Below are positions 1 to 4,783 of a DNA stretch of 5,356 bases, one piece after another. The DNA is from JAOUEE01 sp051011595. GTDB lineage: Bacteria; Actinomycetota; Acidimicrobiia; Acidimicrobiales; SHLQ01. The notes below the pieces were generated by a model, which was not told where the DNA came from, did not search any database, and was given only the letters and a program-made list of their open reading frames with translations. The stretch covers positions 1 to 5,356 of the forward strand of contig JBPCTQ010000077.1 of NCBI GenBank assembly GCA_051011595.1, written 5' to 3'. The stretch's first letter is position 1. Every line of letters starts with the position of its first letter. The translations under genes were made by a program, and so were the position numbers.

Positions 1-135
1 GCCGAATCCCTCGCCGGCAGGATGCGCTCGGCCGCCCTGGTGCTGTTGGAGCCTGTGGCCGCCGGCCCGGTCGACACCGATGGGGTGCGGCCGGTGCTGG
101 TACCTCCCGAGGACAACATCGTGGGCACCTCATGA
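1..135 (+). CDS. C-terminal end of an unrecognised protein (partial)
   Basis: Frame 1 is open from the window edge to a TGA at 133-135, giving the last 44 residues of a protein that begins outside the window. The tail is rich in Ala, Val, Gly and Pro, ends in NIVGTS, and has no cysteine, membrane segment or motif that I recognise, so I assign no function. Third codon positions are almost all G or C, as in the neighbouring genes, which supports real coding. Its stop codon overlaps the ATG of the P450 gene (ATGA at 132-135). This arrangement usually means translational coupling and one transcript, so the missing gene could be functionally linked to the P450, perhaps as a pathway enzyme or accessory protein, but that is inference. 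Confidence 0.7.
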   Translation, partial: AESLAGRMRSAALVLLEPVAAGPVDTDGVRPVLVPPEDNIVGTS

Positions 136-1325
136 GCATTGTCGTAGCCGACTTCGATCCGTTCGACCCCCTCGTCGCAGCCGACCCTTACCCCTGGTAC
201 TCACTGCTCCGCCGCGATGCACCCGTGCACCATGTGGCGTCTCACGATCTGTGGGTGGTGAGCCGCTACGAACACGTCAGGACCGTGCTCGGCGACACCT
301 CGACGTTCTCCAACGAGGCGATGGCGGCGGCCGTGAGCCGGCCCTCGCTGCGAACCGGCGAAGAGCCCGATGCCATCTCGATCATCGGGCTCGACGGCGA
401 CGACCACACCCGGCTGCGCCGCATCGTGAATCGCGGCTTCACCCCACGGCGGGTGGCCGAGTTGGCCGACATGGTGAGTGCCACCGTCGATGAACTGCTG
501 TCGCCCGTTCGCGGTCGGGGCCCGTTCGATCTGGTCACCGAGCTGGCCGTTCCGGTTCCGAACCGAGTGATTGCCGCCATGCTCGGTGTCGACGTCGCCG
601 TACAAGCCGACTTCGGGCGGTGGGCCGAAGTGATGGTGGGAGTGGTGTTCGATCCCGACGGCGTCGGTGTCGACGATGCCCTGGAATCGGCCAGCGACCA
701 GATGAACGAATGGCTCGACGAGGCCATGGCGAAGATCGATGCCGATTCGGGCGACGACCTGGTGTCGGTGTTGATGCGAGCCGAAGACGATGACGTGCTC
801 ACGACATCGGAGATGCGGGTCTTCGTGTTCACCCTGCTGGTGGCGGGCAGCTTCACCAGCCGGCACCTGATCTCGAACACGGTGCGGGCGCTGCTCGATC
901 ACCCGGATCAGCTGCAGGCGATCATCGACGACCCCGGTCTCATCGACGCGGTGGTGGAGGAGGGCCTCCGGTACGACTCGCCCGCTCAGTGGATGTTGCG
1001 AACGGCCATGGTCGATGTCGACATCGACGGCACCAGCATCCCTGCCGGCGCCACCGTGCTCGGCCTCATCGGCTCGGCCAATCGGGACGAAGCCGTCTTC
1101 GTCGACGCCGACCGGTTCATTCTCGACCGGCCGAGCGGTGATCATCTCGCCTTCGGCCACGGCGCCCACTACTGCTTGGGCGCAGCGGTGGCCCGACTCG
1201 AGGTCCGCATCACCCTCGGGGCTCTGCTGGCCGACATCGAGTCGGTCCGACAGACCGGGCCAGCCGAGCGGCTCGATTCCTTCGCCTTCCGGGGACTGCG
1301 GCACCTACCCATCGAGATCACCTGA
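132..1325 (+). CDS. cytochrome P450 (bacterial soluble type, 397 aa)
   Basis: A complete soluble bacterial-type cytochrome P450, a haem-thiolate monooxygenase that would take electrons from separate redox partners; none is encoded in the window. About 400 residues is normal for the family. The C-helix motif DDHTRLRRIVNRGFTPRR (about 90-107) carries His92 and Arg96, expected to contact the haem propionates. The K-helix ExxR is Glu277-Gly-Leu-Arg280. The haem-binding loop FGHGAHYCLG (341-350) provides the Cys348 thiolate. The I helix reads AGSFTS (238-243): the oxygen-activation Thr242 is present, but the acidic residue normally just before it is Phe241. The ATG start overlaps the upstream stop (ATGA). 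I see no well-placed Shine-Dalgarno sequence, so translation probably depends on coupling. The N-terminus (FDPFDPLVAADPYPWY) aligns with the usual P450 start. The substrate cannot be told from sequence, and I would not name a CYP subfamily. Confidence 0.96.
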   Translation: MSIVVADFDPFDPLVAADPYPWYSLLRRDAPVHHVASHDLWVVSRYEHVRTVLGDTSTFSNEAMAAAVSRPSLRTGEEPDAISIIGLDGDDHTRLRRIVNRGFTPRRVAELADMVSATVDELLSPVRGRGPFDLVTELAVPVPNRVIAAMLGVDVAVQADFGRWAEVMVGVVFDPDGVGVDDALESASDQMNEWLDEAMAKIDADSGDDLVSVLMRAEDDDVLTTSEMRVFVFTLLVAGSFTSRHLISNTVRALLDHPDQLQAIIDDPGLIDAVVEEGLRYDSPAQWMLRTAMVDVDIDGTSIPAGATVLGLIGSANRDEAVFVDADRFILDRPSGDHLAFGHGAHYCLGAAVARLEVRITLGALLADIESVRQTGPAERLDSFAFRGLRHLPIEIT

Positions 1326-1404
1326 TCATCGGGGCGCTTCTCGAGTTTGGCGACGCACGAACTTCGCCCTCGACGCAGGTTCGGGTGCGGGTCTCCATGA
1401 TCGG

Positions 1405-1410
1405 TACAGT
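1405..1410 (+). promoter_or_regulatory. candidate -10 element for the UPF0114 gene
   Basis: TACAGT (in the context GGTACAGT) fits the TANNNT -10 pattern common in high-GC actinobacteria. It would place a transcription start near 1417, giving a leader of about 27 bases that includes the GAAGGGG ribosome-binding sequence at 1423-1429. No good -35 hexamer is visible at normal spacing. The rest of the 118-base gap (1326-1443) holds no gene that I can support and no convincing terminator. Confidence 0.35.
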
Positions 1411-1443
1411 CGACTCACCAACGAAGGGGCCATGTAACGCACG

Positions 1444-1932
1444 ATGCTGGATTTGATCTTCAAGGCCCGCTGGATGGCGGCGATCGCCGTGGTGTTCTCC
1501 GGGCTCGGCGCGGCCTTGATGATGATCGTCGGCGCAGTGACGACGGTCGATGCGATCGGCATCTACTTCGGCGCCGAGGAGCAGAAGGCATTCAGCGAGG
1601 AAGCTGCACTGAGGACCACGACGACGCTCGTGTCGTCGCTCGACGAGTTCCTGCTCGGCCTCGTGCTGTTCATCTTCGCCTACGGAGTGTTCCGGCTGTT
1701 CATCGTCGACAGGATCGACGGCGAGAAGGTGCCCGAGTGGTTCTCGATCCACAGCGTCACCGACCTGAAGGTCAAGCTGCTCGAGACGATCGCCATTCTG
1801 CTGGCGGTGATATTCCTGAAGGGGGTACTTGGCTTGGAACCCGGGACGCCGTTCCAGTGGACCGATCTCGTCGCGCCGATCGCGGTCGGCATCTTTGCGA
1901 TCTCGATCCTCGTCATCCGACGGGCCCATTGA
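1444..1932 (+). CDS. UPF0114 / YqhA-family membrane protein (162 aa)
   Basis: A small integral membrane protein of the UPF0114 (YqhA-like) family, whose biochemical role is not established. Four hydrophobic segments are visible at about residues 11-33, 66-88, 113-130 and 141-158. The family-like signature is the stretch around 106-127, where TDLKVKLLETIAILLAVIFL resembles the conserved LKxKL...I...I.LLK block, and the N-terminal KARW before the first membrane segment also fits. Length is close to that of family members. ATG 1444 is the first possible in-frame start, because an in-frame TAA lies at 1435-1437. The only clear ribosome-binding sequence, GAAGGGG at 1423-1429, lies 14 bases upstream, which is longer than usual. 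The gene appears monocistronic and converges on the minus-strand block; the facing stops are 15 bases apart. Confidence 0.85.
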   Translation: MLDLIFKARWMAAIAVVFSGLGAALMMIVGAVTTVDAIGIYFGAEEQKAFSEEAALRTTTTLVSSLDEFLLGLVLFIFAYGVFRLFIVDRIDGEKVPEWFSIHSVTDLKVKLLETIAILLAVIFLKGVLGLEPGTPFQWTDLVAPIAVGIFAISILVIRRAH

Positions 1933-1947
1933 GCCGGTCGGATCGTG

Positions 1948-2100
1948 CTACAGCACCGCCGCCCAGAATGCGGTGAGGACGCCGAAGCCGACGATCGTCG
2001 AAATCACATACCAGATTGCGAAGTGTCGTCGCTCGACTCCCATCAGCAACGCCGCTGAAATCGTGATCGTCGGGCCGGAGCAGCACCCCGCCGACGAGCC
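1948..2100 (-). pseudogene. 5'-truncated membrane-protein remnant (C-terminal 50 codons)
   Basis: On the minus strand an open frame ends in TAG (1950-1948). Back to the tRNA 3' end it reads as a plausible protein tail: GSSAGCCSGPTITIS, a basic patch GVERRH, then a hydrophobic segment from about FAIWYV to FWAAVL. By my count about 41 of the 50 codons end in G or C, as expected for real coding here. The frame has no start of its own with a ribosome-binding site upstream of the conserved-looking part; it runs straight into the tRNA. The only ATG (2043-2041) would leave a 31-residue peptide with one membrane segment. The SGPTITISAALLM...YV layout loosely recalls the C-terminal end of DUF318/YraQ-type permeases, but that is a weak resemblance. 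Most likely it is the surviving 3' end of a gene lost by deletion or by recombination at the tRNA. Alternatives are a tiny membrane protein starting at 2043, or chance. Confidence 0.5.
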
Positions 2101-2189
2101 TGGTGCCCGGGGTGGGATTTGAACCCACACGATCCCTGGGGATCCGGGGGGTTTAAGCCCCCTGCGTCTGCCAATTCCGCCACCCGGGC
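2101..2189 (-). tRNA. tRNA-Leu(UAA), with encoded CCA
   Basis: Read on the minus strand, a full class II tRNA folds by eye. The seven-base acceptor stem is GCCCGGG (2189-2183) pairing with CCCGGGC (2111-2105). It is followed by discriminator A (2104) and an encoded CCA (2103-2101). The D-arm GGCGGAATTGGCAGAC is typical of tRNA-Leu. The anticodon stem is GGGGG/CCCCC (2162-2158 and 2150-2146) around the loop CTTAAAC, which puts anticodon TAA at 2155-2153. A long variable arm GATCC-CCAG-GGATC and the T-arm GTGGG-TTCAAAT-CCCAC (2128-2112) complete it. It reads UUA (and probably UUG by wobble), and is the same isoacceptor class as Streptomyces bldA. It lies 47 bases downstream of the 2237-2575 gene on the same strand. 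A weak -10-like CACAAT sits at 2209-2204, so it may have its own promoter. Confidence 0.97.
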
Positions 2190-2236
2190 GGGCAACGGGT
2201 CCCATTGTGCCGTACCGGGGCGGGCGGGAGAGGCGA

Positions 2237-2575
2237 TCAGGCGGCCGCATCGACGGGTTCGGCCACCGCCGCCCAGAGCTCGGCTCTGACTCCGTCGGCG
2301 TCGAGGCCCCCGAGGTGGTTGGCCACCACGATGCCTTCGATCATGTCGGCCAGCACGGCGGCCCACGGTCGGTTGCGCAGCGCCACCGCCACGGTGGCCA
2401 CTCCTCGGGCTCGTCGAATGGAACGGTGGGCATCGGCCAGGCCGGGTGGGCTGCGAAAGGTGGGCATGACCAGTCCGCGAGCCCGGGCGGTGTCACCCAG
2501 GGTGCGGACAGCGGCGGCGAAACGTAGTGACGGGGACTCCATGACAGTGACCATTGTCCCCGGGGGGTCGGACAC
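2237..2575 (-). CDS. small conserved-looking hypothetical protein (112 aa or shorter)
   Basis: A soluble, alanine-rich small protein with no membrane segment, cysteine or catalytic motif that I can recognise. The body, from about ESPSLRFAAAVRTLGDTARA (residues 13-32) through VATVAVALRNRPWAAVLADMIEGIV (59-83) to the end, alternates charged and hydrophobic residues in the way a compact folded domain does. Its third codon positions are strongly GC-biased, so I take it as real. I believe similar proteins occur in related actinobacteria, but I cannot name a family. The start is uncertain: GTG 2575 (112 aa), ATG 2554 (105 aa) and ATG 2542 (101 aa) are all in frame, and none has a well-spaced ribosome-binding site. 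A leaderless transcript from GTG 2575 is possible, with TAAACG at 2590-2585 as a poor -10. The Met at 2542 begins the part that looks conserved. Confidence 0.7.
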   Translation of the reverse strand: MSDPPGTMVTVMESPSLRFAAAVRTLGDTARARGLVMPTFRSPPGLADAHRSIRRARGVATVAVALRNRPWAAVLADMIEGIVVANHLGGLDADGVRAELWAAVAEPVDAAA

Positions 2576-2592
2576 TCTTGGGTCCGTTTAGC

Positions 2593-2617
2593 AGCAGCGG
2601 CCGCGACCGCCGCTGCT
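2593..2617. promoter_or_regulatory. GC-rich inverted repeat in a divergent control region
   Basis: AGCAGCGGC (2593-2601) and GCCGCTGCT (2609-2617) form a perfect nine-base inverted repeat around a seven-base centre. It sits in the 76-base gap between the divergent starts at 2575 (minus) and 2652 (plus). Its right arm runs into the -10-like TACGGT at 2617-2622. An operator for a dimeric repressor is one reading; an RNA hairpin near a transcript 5' end is another. No regulator gene is adjacent. Confidence 0.4.
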
Positions 2618-2622
2618 ACGGT
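2617..2622 (+). promoter_or_regulatory. candidate -10 element for the DoxX/DUF1003 operon
   Basis: TACGGT fits the TANNNT pattern and would place transcription start near 2629. That leaves a leader of roughly 22 bases carrying GGAGG at 2639-2643 before the GTG start at 2652. No clear -35 box is visible; the region where it would lie is occupied by the inverted repeat. Confidence 0.33.
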
Positions 2623-2651
2623 CGCTCCAGCTTGCTCCGGAGGGGGTCCCC

Positions 2652-3080
2652 GTGCGTCGTTTCCGTTCATGGCCACTGCTCACCGAACAACAGTCCGCCC
2701 TCGGTGTGGCCGCGTTCTTCGGCGGGGCCGGCATCGGCCACTTCGTGCGACCTCAGTTCTTCGAAGCGGTGGTTCCCGACTGGGTGCCCGACAAGCAGCT
2801 GGCCAACCGGGTGTCGGGCGCGGCCGAGATCGCCTTGGCGGTCGGCATGATTCCCCGTGCGACCCGCCGTCCAGCCGCCTGGGGTCTGTTGGGACTGTTG
2901 GCCGCCGTGTTCCCGGCCAACATCGACATGGCGCTCAACGACGTCGACATCCGCCCCACCGATGATGGCGACATGGAGCGGGTGGTGGGTGGCGTCACCG
3001 ATGCCCGCAACTGGATCCGTCTCCCGTTCCAGTTCGTCTTCGCGGCGTGGGTGTGGCGACACGCCCGGAGCGACCGGTGA
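2652..3080 (+). CDS. DoxX-like membrane protein (142 aa)
   Basis: A small integral membrane protein resembling the DoxX family. Family members are four-helix membrane proteins, some linked to quinone or thiosulfate oxidation and redox homeostasis, but most, including this one, have no proven activity. Hydrophobic segments lie at about residues 15-31, 54-67, 75-96 and 121-136. Family-like features are GIGHFVRPQFFEAVVPDWVP (27-46) after the first helix, SGAAEIALAVG (55-65) in the second, FPANIDMA (87-94) closing the third, and RLPFQFVFAAWVW (123-135) in the last. The GTG start is fixed by GGAGG at 2639-2643, eight bases upstream, and by the short basic N-terminus RRFR. Its stop overlaps the start of the DUF1003 gene (GTGA at 3077-3080), so the two are almost certainly co-translated. 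Confidence 0.82.
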   Translation: MRRFRSWPLLTEQQSALGVAAFFGGAGIGHFVRPQFFEAVVPDWVPDKQLANRVSGAAEIALAVGMIPRATRRPAAWGLLGLLAAVFPANIDMALNDVDIRPTDDGDMERVVGGVTDARNWIRLPFQFVFAAWVWRHARSDR

Positions 3081-3706
3081 GCCGTTCGTGCCCCACCTGT
3101 GATCGTCCCGAGCCGCGTGGCCGATGGCGTACGGCCCGCCAACTGGTGCCCTCGGTGCGGCATCGTCTCGAACACGAACACTCTCAGTGGACCGGTGACG
3201 CCGTCTGTCGAGACTGCGCCGACGAAGCCGAGATGGCCCACATGCGCGAACTGATCCTCGAGACCGGAATCGACATGGACGACGATGCCGAGGCGGTCCT
3301 GGCCTCCATTCGAGACGACCAGCTCATCACCACCGAGACCGAGGACGACTTCGACGCCCTCGAGAGCCGTCACTCGGCCGCCACTCGGCTGGTCGAGTTC
3401 TTCGCCAGCTGGTCGGTGGTGGCGGCCATCGTCGTATTTCTCGTGGTGTGGACCCTGTTCAACGTCATCGCCCAGCCCTTCGAGCCCTACCCGATGATCG
3501 TGTTCGCCGTGATCAGCGCCGTGCTGGCATCGGTGGCAGCCATCGAGGGCCCGATCATTCTGATGAACCAGCGCATCCAGCGAGAGCGCGACCGGATCCA
3601 ATCCCGGGCCGACTATCGGGTCAACCTCAAAGCCGAGCTGGAGATCCAGTACCTCGACGAGAAGGTCGAGCTCCTCCTCGAGAACCAGGGCGTGCCCGAG
3701 CGCTGA
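3077..3706 (+). CDS. DUF1003 membrane protein with N-terminal four-cysteine domain (209 aa)
   Basis: A DUF1003-family membrane protein of unknown function. The C-terminal DUF1003 region (about 103-200) starts at TRLVEFFASWSVVAAIVVF, has two membrane segments (about 112-132 and 140-163) separated by QPFEPYP, and ends in the typical PIILMNQ...RDRIQSRADYRVNLKAELEI stretch (159-190) and a short coiled-coil-like tail. The N-terminal part has two CxxC pairs, Cys5/Cys8 and Cys44/Cys47, spaced like a small zinc-binding ribbon. An acidic linker follows (about 66-96). I chose GTG 3077 because GGAG lies six bases upstream at 3067-3070 and the start overlaps the DoxX stop. The upstream GTG at 3047 in the same frame would add ten residues encoded inside the DoxX gene. 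Coupling to DoxX suggests a shared membrane role, unproven. Confidence 0.88.
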   Translation: MSRSCPTCDRPEPRGRWRTARQLVPSVRHRLEHEHSQWTGDAVCRDCADEAEMAHMRELILETGIDMDDDAEAVLASIRDDQLITTETEDDFDALESRHSAATRLVEFFASWSVVAAIVVFLVVWTLFNVIAQPFEPYPMIVFAVISAVLASVAAIEGPIILMNQRIQRERDRIQSRADYRVNLKAELEIQYLDEKVELLLENQGVPER

Positions 3707-3728
3707 GCGGCCGAGCGCCAAAGGCCGC
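3707..3728. terminator. possible hairpin between convergent genes
   Basis: GCGGCC (3707-3712) and GGCCGC (3723-3728) can form a six-base GC stem with a ten-base loop, immediately after the DUF1003 stop and before the convergent SDR stop at 3764. There is no run of T on either strand, so it is not a classical intrinsic terminator, and short GC hairpins arise easily at this GC content. Confidence 0.3.
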
Positions 3729-3763
3729 GGTCGGTTCTCGACGGTCGGCGGTGCGGCGCGGTC

Positions 3764-4522
3764 TCAGAAGGCGGAGGCGATCTTTCGCTGCAGGGAAGAG
3801 GGGAGCGGTTTCACGGTGCCCACCATCAACTTGTTGGGTAGACCCGGCACCACCAGGGCCTTGTTCTTGGCCGTGGCCTCCAAGGCGATCTCGGCCACCT
3901 GCTCGGCGGTCTGCCACATGAATGAGGGCAAACTGGAGGAGTCGTAGTCGGCCCGGTCTTGGAACTCGGTGCGGGTGAAACCCGGAGCCACACACGTGAC
4001 ATGTACGCCGGCCGGTTCGAGCTCGGCGTGCAGGGCCTGACTGAACGATGTGACGTACGCCTTGGTGGCGCCGTACACGGCGAAGGTGGGTGCCGGGACG
4101 TACCCGCCCACCGACGAGATGTTGAGGATTCCTCCTCGCCCCCGAGGCGCCATCGCCGTGGCTGCGGCATGGCTGAGCTGGGTCAGGCAGCGCACGTTCA
4201 CGTCGATCATGGCCAGTTGTCGATCGACCTCGGACTCGGAGATGGCGCCGCTCACTCCGAACCCGGCGTTGTTGATCACCAGGTCGATGTCGTCGTCGCC
4301 GGCGATGAGTTCGGCCACACCCGCGACGCCGTTAGGCTCGGCCAGGTCGGCGGGTAGGACAGTGGCGTTGTCGGCGCCGCCCAGTTCGGTGGCCAGCTCG
4401 ACAAGGCGGCTCTCGGTGCGGGCCACCAGGACCACATGGGTGCCGGCGGCGGACAATTGACGGGCCAGTGCGTCGCCGATGCCACTCGATGCGCCGGTGA
4501 CGACTGCTTTGGTCCAGGTCAC
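3764..4522 (-). CDS. short-chain dehydrogenase/reductase (SDR, 252 aa)
   Basis: A classical SDR-family NAD(P)-dependent oxidoreductase, cytoplasmic, substrate unknown. It has the cofactor glycine motif TGASSGIG (residues 9-16), an arginine soon after the second strand (VLVARTESRL, Arg35) that favours NADP(H), the NNAG motif at 84-87, and the full catalytic set Asn109, Ser137, Tyr150 and Lys154 (YGATK). The PGFTRTEF segment follows at 180-187. Length is normal for a classical SDR, and the overall pattern is closest to the DltE-like group (COG0300). I chose the GTG at 4522-4520 because GGAGG lies five bases upstream (4532-4528) and the glycine motif then sits at the usual distance from the N-terminus. 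The longer open frame to 4684 has no family-like sequence. The gene converges on DUF1003 and diverges from the lipoprotein gene. Confidence 0.93.
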   Translation of the reverse strand: MTWTKAVVTGASSGIGDALARQLSAAGTHVVLVARTESRLVELATELGGADNATVLPADLAEPNGVAGVAELIAGDDDIDLVINNAGFGVSGAISESEVDRQLAMIDVNVRCLTQLSHAAATAMAPRGRGGILNISSVGGYVPAPTFAVYGATKAYVTSFSQALHAELEPAGVHVTCVAPGFTRTEFQDRADYDSSSLPSFMWQTAEQVAEIALEATAKNKALVVPGLPNKLMVGTVKPLPSSLQRKIASAF

Positions 4523-4557
4523 GACAACCTCCACGGAGTTGATGGCGGGGAGTGCCG

Positions 4558-4563
4558 ACCCTA
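4558..4563 (-). promoter_or_regulatory. candidate -10 element for the SDR gene
   Basis: On the minus strand the sequence reads TAGGGT, a TANNNT match. It would place transcription start near 4551, with a leader of about 29 bases carrying the GGAGG ribosome-binding site. No convincing -35 hexamer is visible. Confidence 0.33.
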
Positions 4564-4608
4564 GCGGTTTCCGATCCAGGCCGGTCTCGGTGGCGGGCCC
4601 AGGCCCGG

Positions 4609-4614
4609 TAGGCT
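4609..4614 (+). promoter_or_regulatory. candidate -10 element, possibly leaderless, for the lipoprotein gene
   Basis: TAGGCT (within GGTAGGCT) is a TANNNT match ending eight bases before the GTG at 4623. Transcription could start on the G of that GTG, giving a leaderless mRNA. This would explain why no Shine-Dalgarno sequence precedes the gene. No clear -35 box is seen. Confidence 0.38.
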
Positions 4615-4622
4615 CCCGCCCC

Positions 4623-4772
4623 GTGCCTGGCATGCTCTCCATCCGACGCCGCCTCGGTGCGGCGCTGCTCGTGATCGGCCTCACGGTGGCCGGGGTCGGT
4701 TGTGGCTCCGATGGGGACGATCTGGAAGAGTTCGAGACCGCGCCGCCGGTGGTCGCCGGCGCCGATCGCTGA
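4623..4772 (+). CDS. very small predicted lipoprotein (49 aa)
   Basis: From GTG 4623 the product is 49 residues; from ATG 4632 it is 46. It has a basic N-region (SIRRR), a hydrophobic core (LGAALLVIGLTV, about 11-22) and a lipobox-like AGVGC ending at Cys27, so it should be exported and lipid-anchored. The position -3 residue is Gly rather than the usual Leu or Val, which weakens the match slightly. The mature part would be only about 23 residues, beginning CGSDGDDLEEFE and ending in a proline/valine-rich tail. I recognise no family. The stop is 11 bases before the ATG of the F420-dependent enzyme, so the two are probably on one transcript. A leaderless start at GTG 4623 fits the -10-like element upstream. 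Translation of such a short gene is plausible, not proven. Confidence 0.5.
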   Translation: MPGMLSIRRRLGAALLVIGLTVAGVGCGSDGDDLEEFETAPPVVAGADR

Positions 4773-4783
4773 CGGGAGCAACG

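Noticed and set aside
201..1304. Long minus-strand open frame opposite the P450 (367 codons)
   Set aside because: Its translation is His-, Gly- and Arg-rich without family features, and it lies wholly opposite a P450 with all hallmark motifs. High GC content produces such shadow frames.
1354..1388. Hairpin with GCAC-GAAC and GTTC-GG-GTGC arms after the P450 gene
   Set aside because: The stem is short, bulged and has a 16-base loop without a T run, so it is not a credible terminator.
1945..1956. GTGC-TACA-GCAC hairpin between convergent genes
   Set aside because: The four-base stem is too short to call a terminator at this GC content, and part of it lies inside the remnant's coding frame.
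1948..2250. A 100-codon minus-strand gene running through the tRNA
   Set aside because: The first half is a translation of the tRNA and its upstream spacer, with no protein-like character. Only the part after the tRNA looks coding, so it was called a remnant.
3047..3076. Earlier GTG start for the DUF1003 protein
   Set aside because: GTG 3077 has GGAG six bases upstream and a stop-start overlap with DoxX. The extra ten residues would be read inside the DoxX gene in another frame.
2753..3721. Long minus-strand open frame opposite the DoxX and DUF1003 genes (322 codons)
   Set aside because: It spans two well-supported plus-strand genes, has no start signal or domain that I recognise, and its composition looks like antisense of coding DNA.
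4479..4622. Extended 97-residue version of the small lipoprotein
   Set aside because: It would overlap the SDR start region and bury the signal sequence in the middle of the protein. Starting at GTG 4623 puts the signal peptide at the N-terminus.
4523..4684. N-terminal extension of the SDR to a start at 4684
   Set aside because: The added 54 residues are unlike any SDR N-terminus, and GTG 4522 has a strong GGAGG at five bases.
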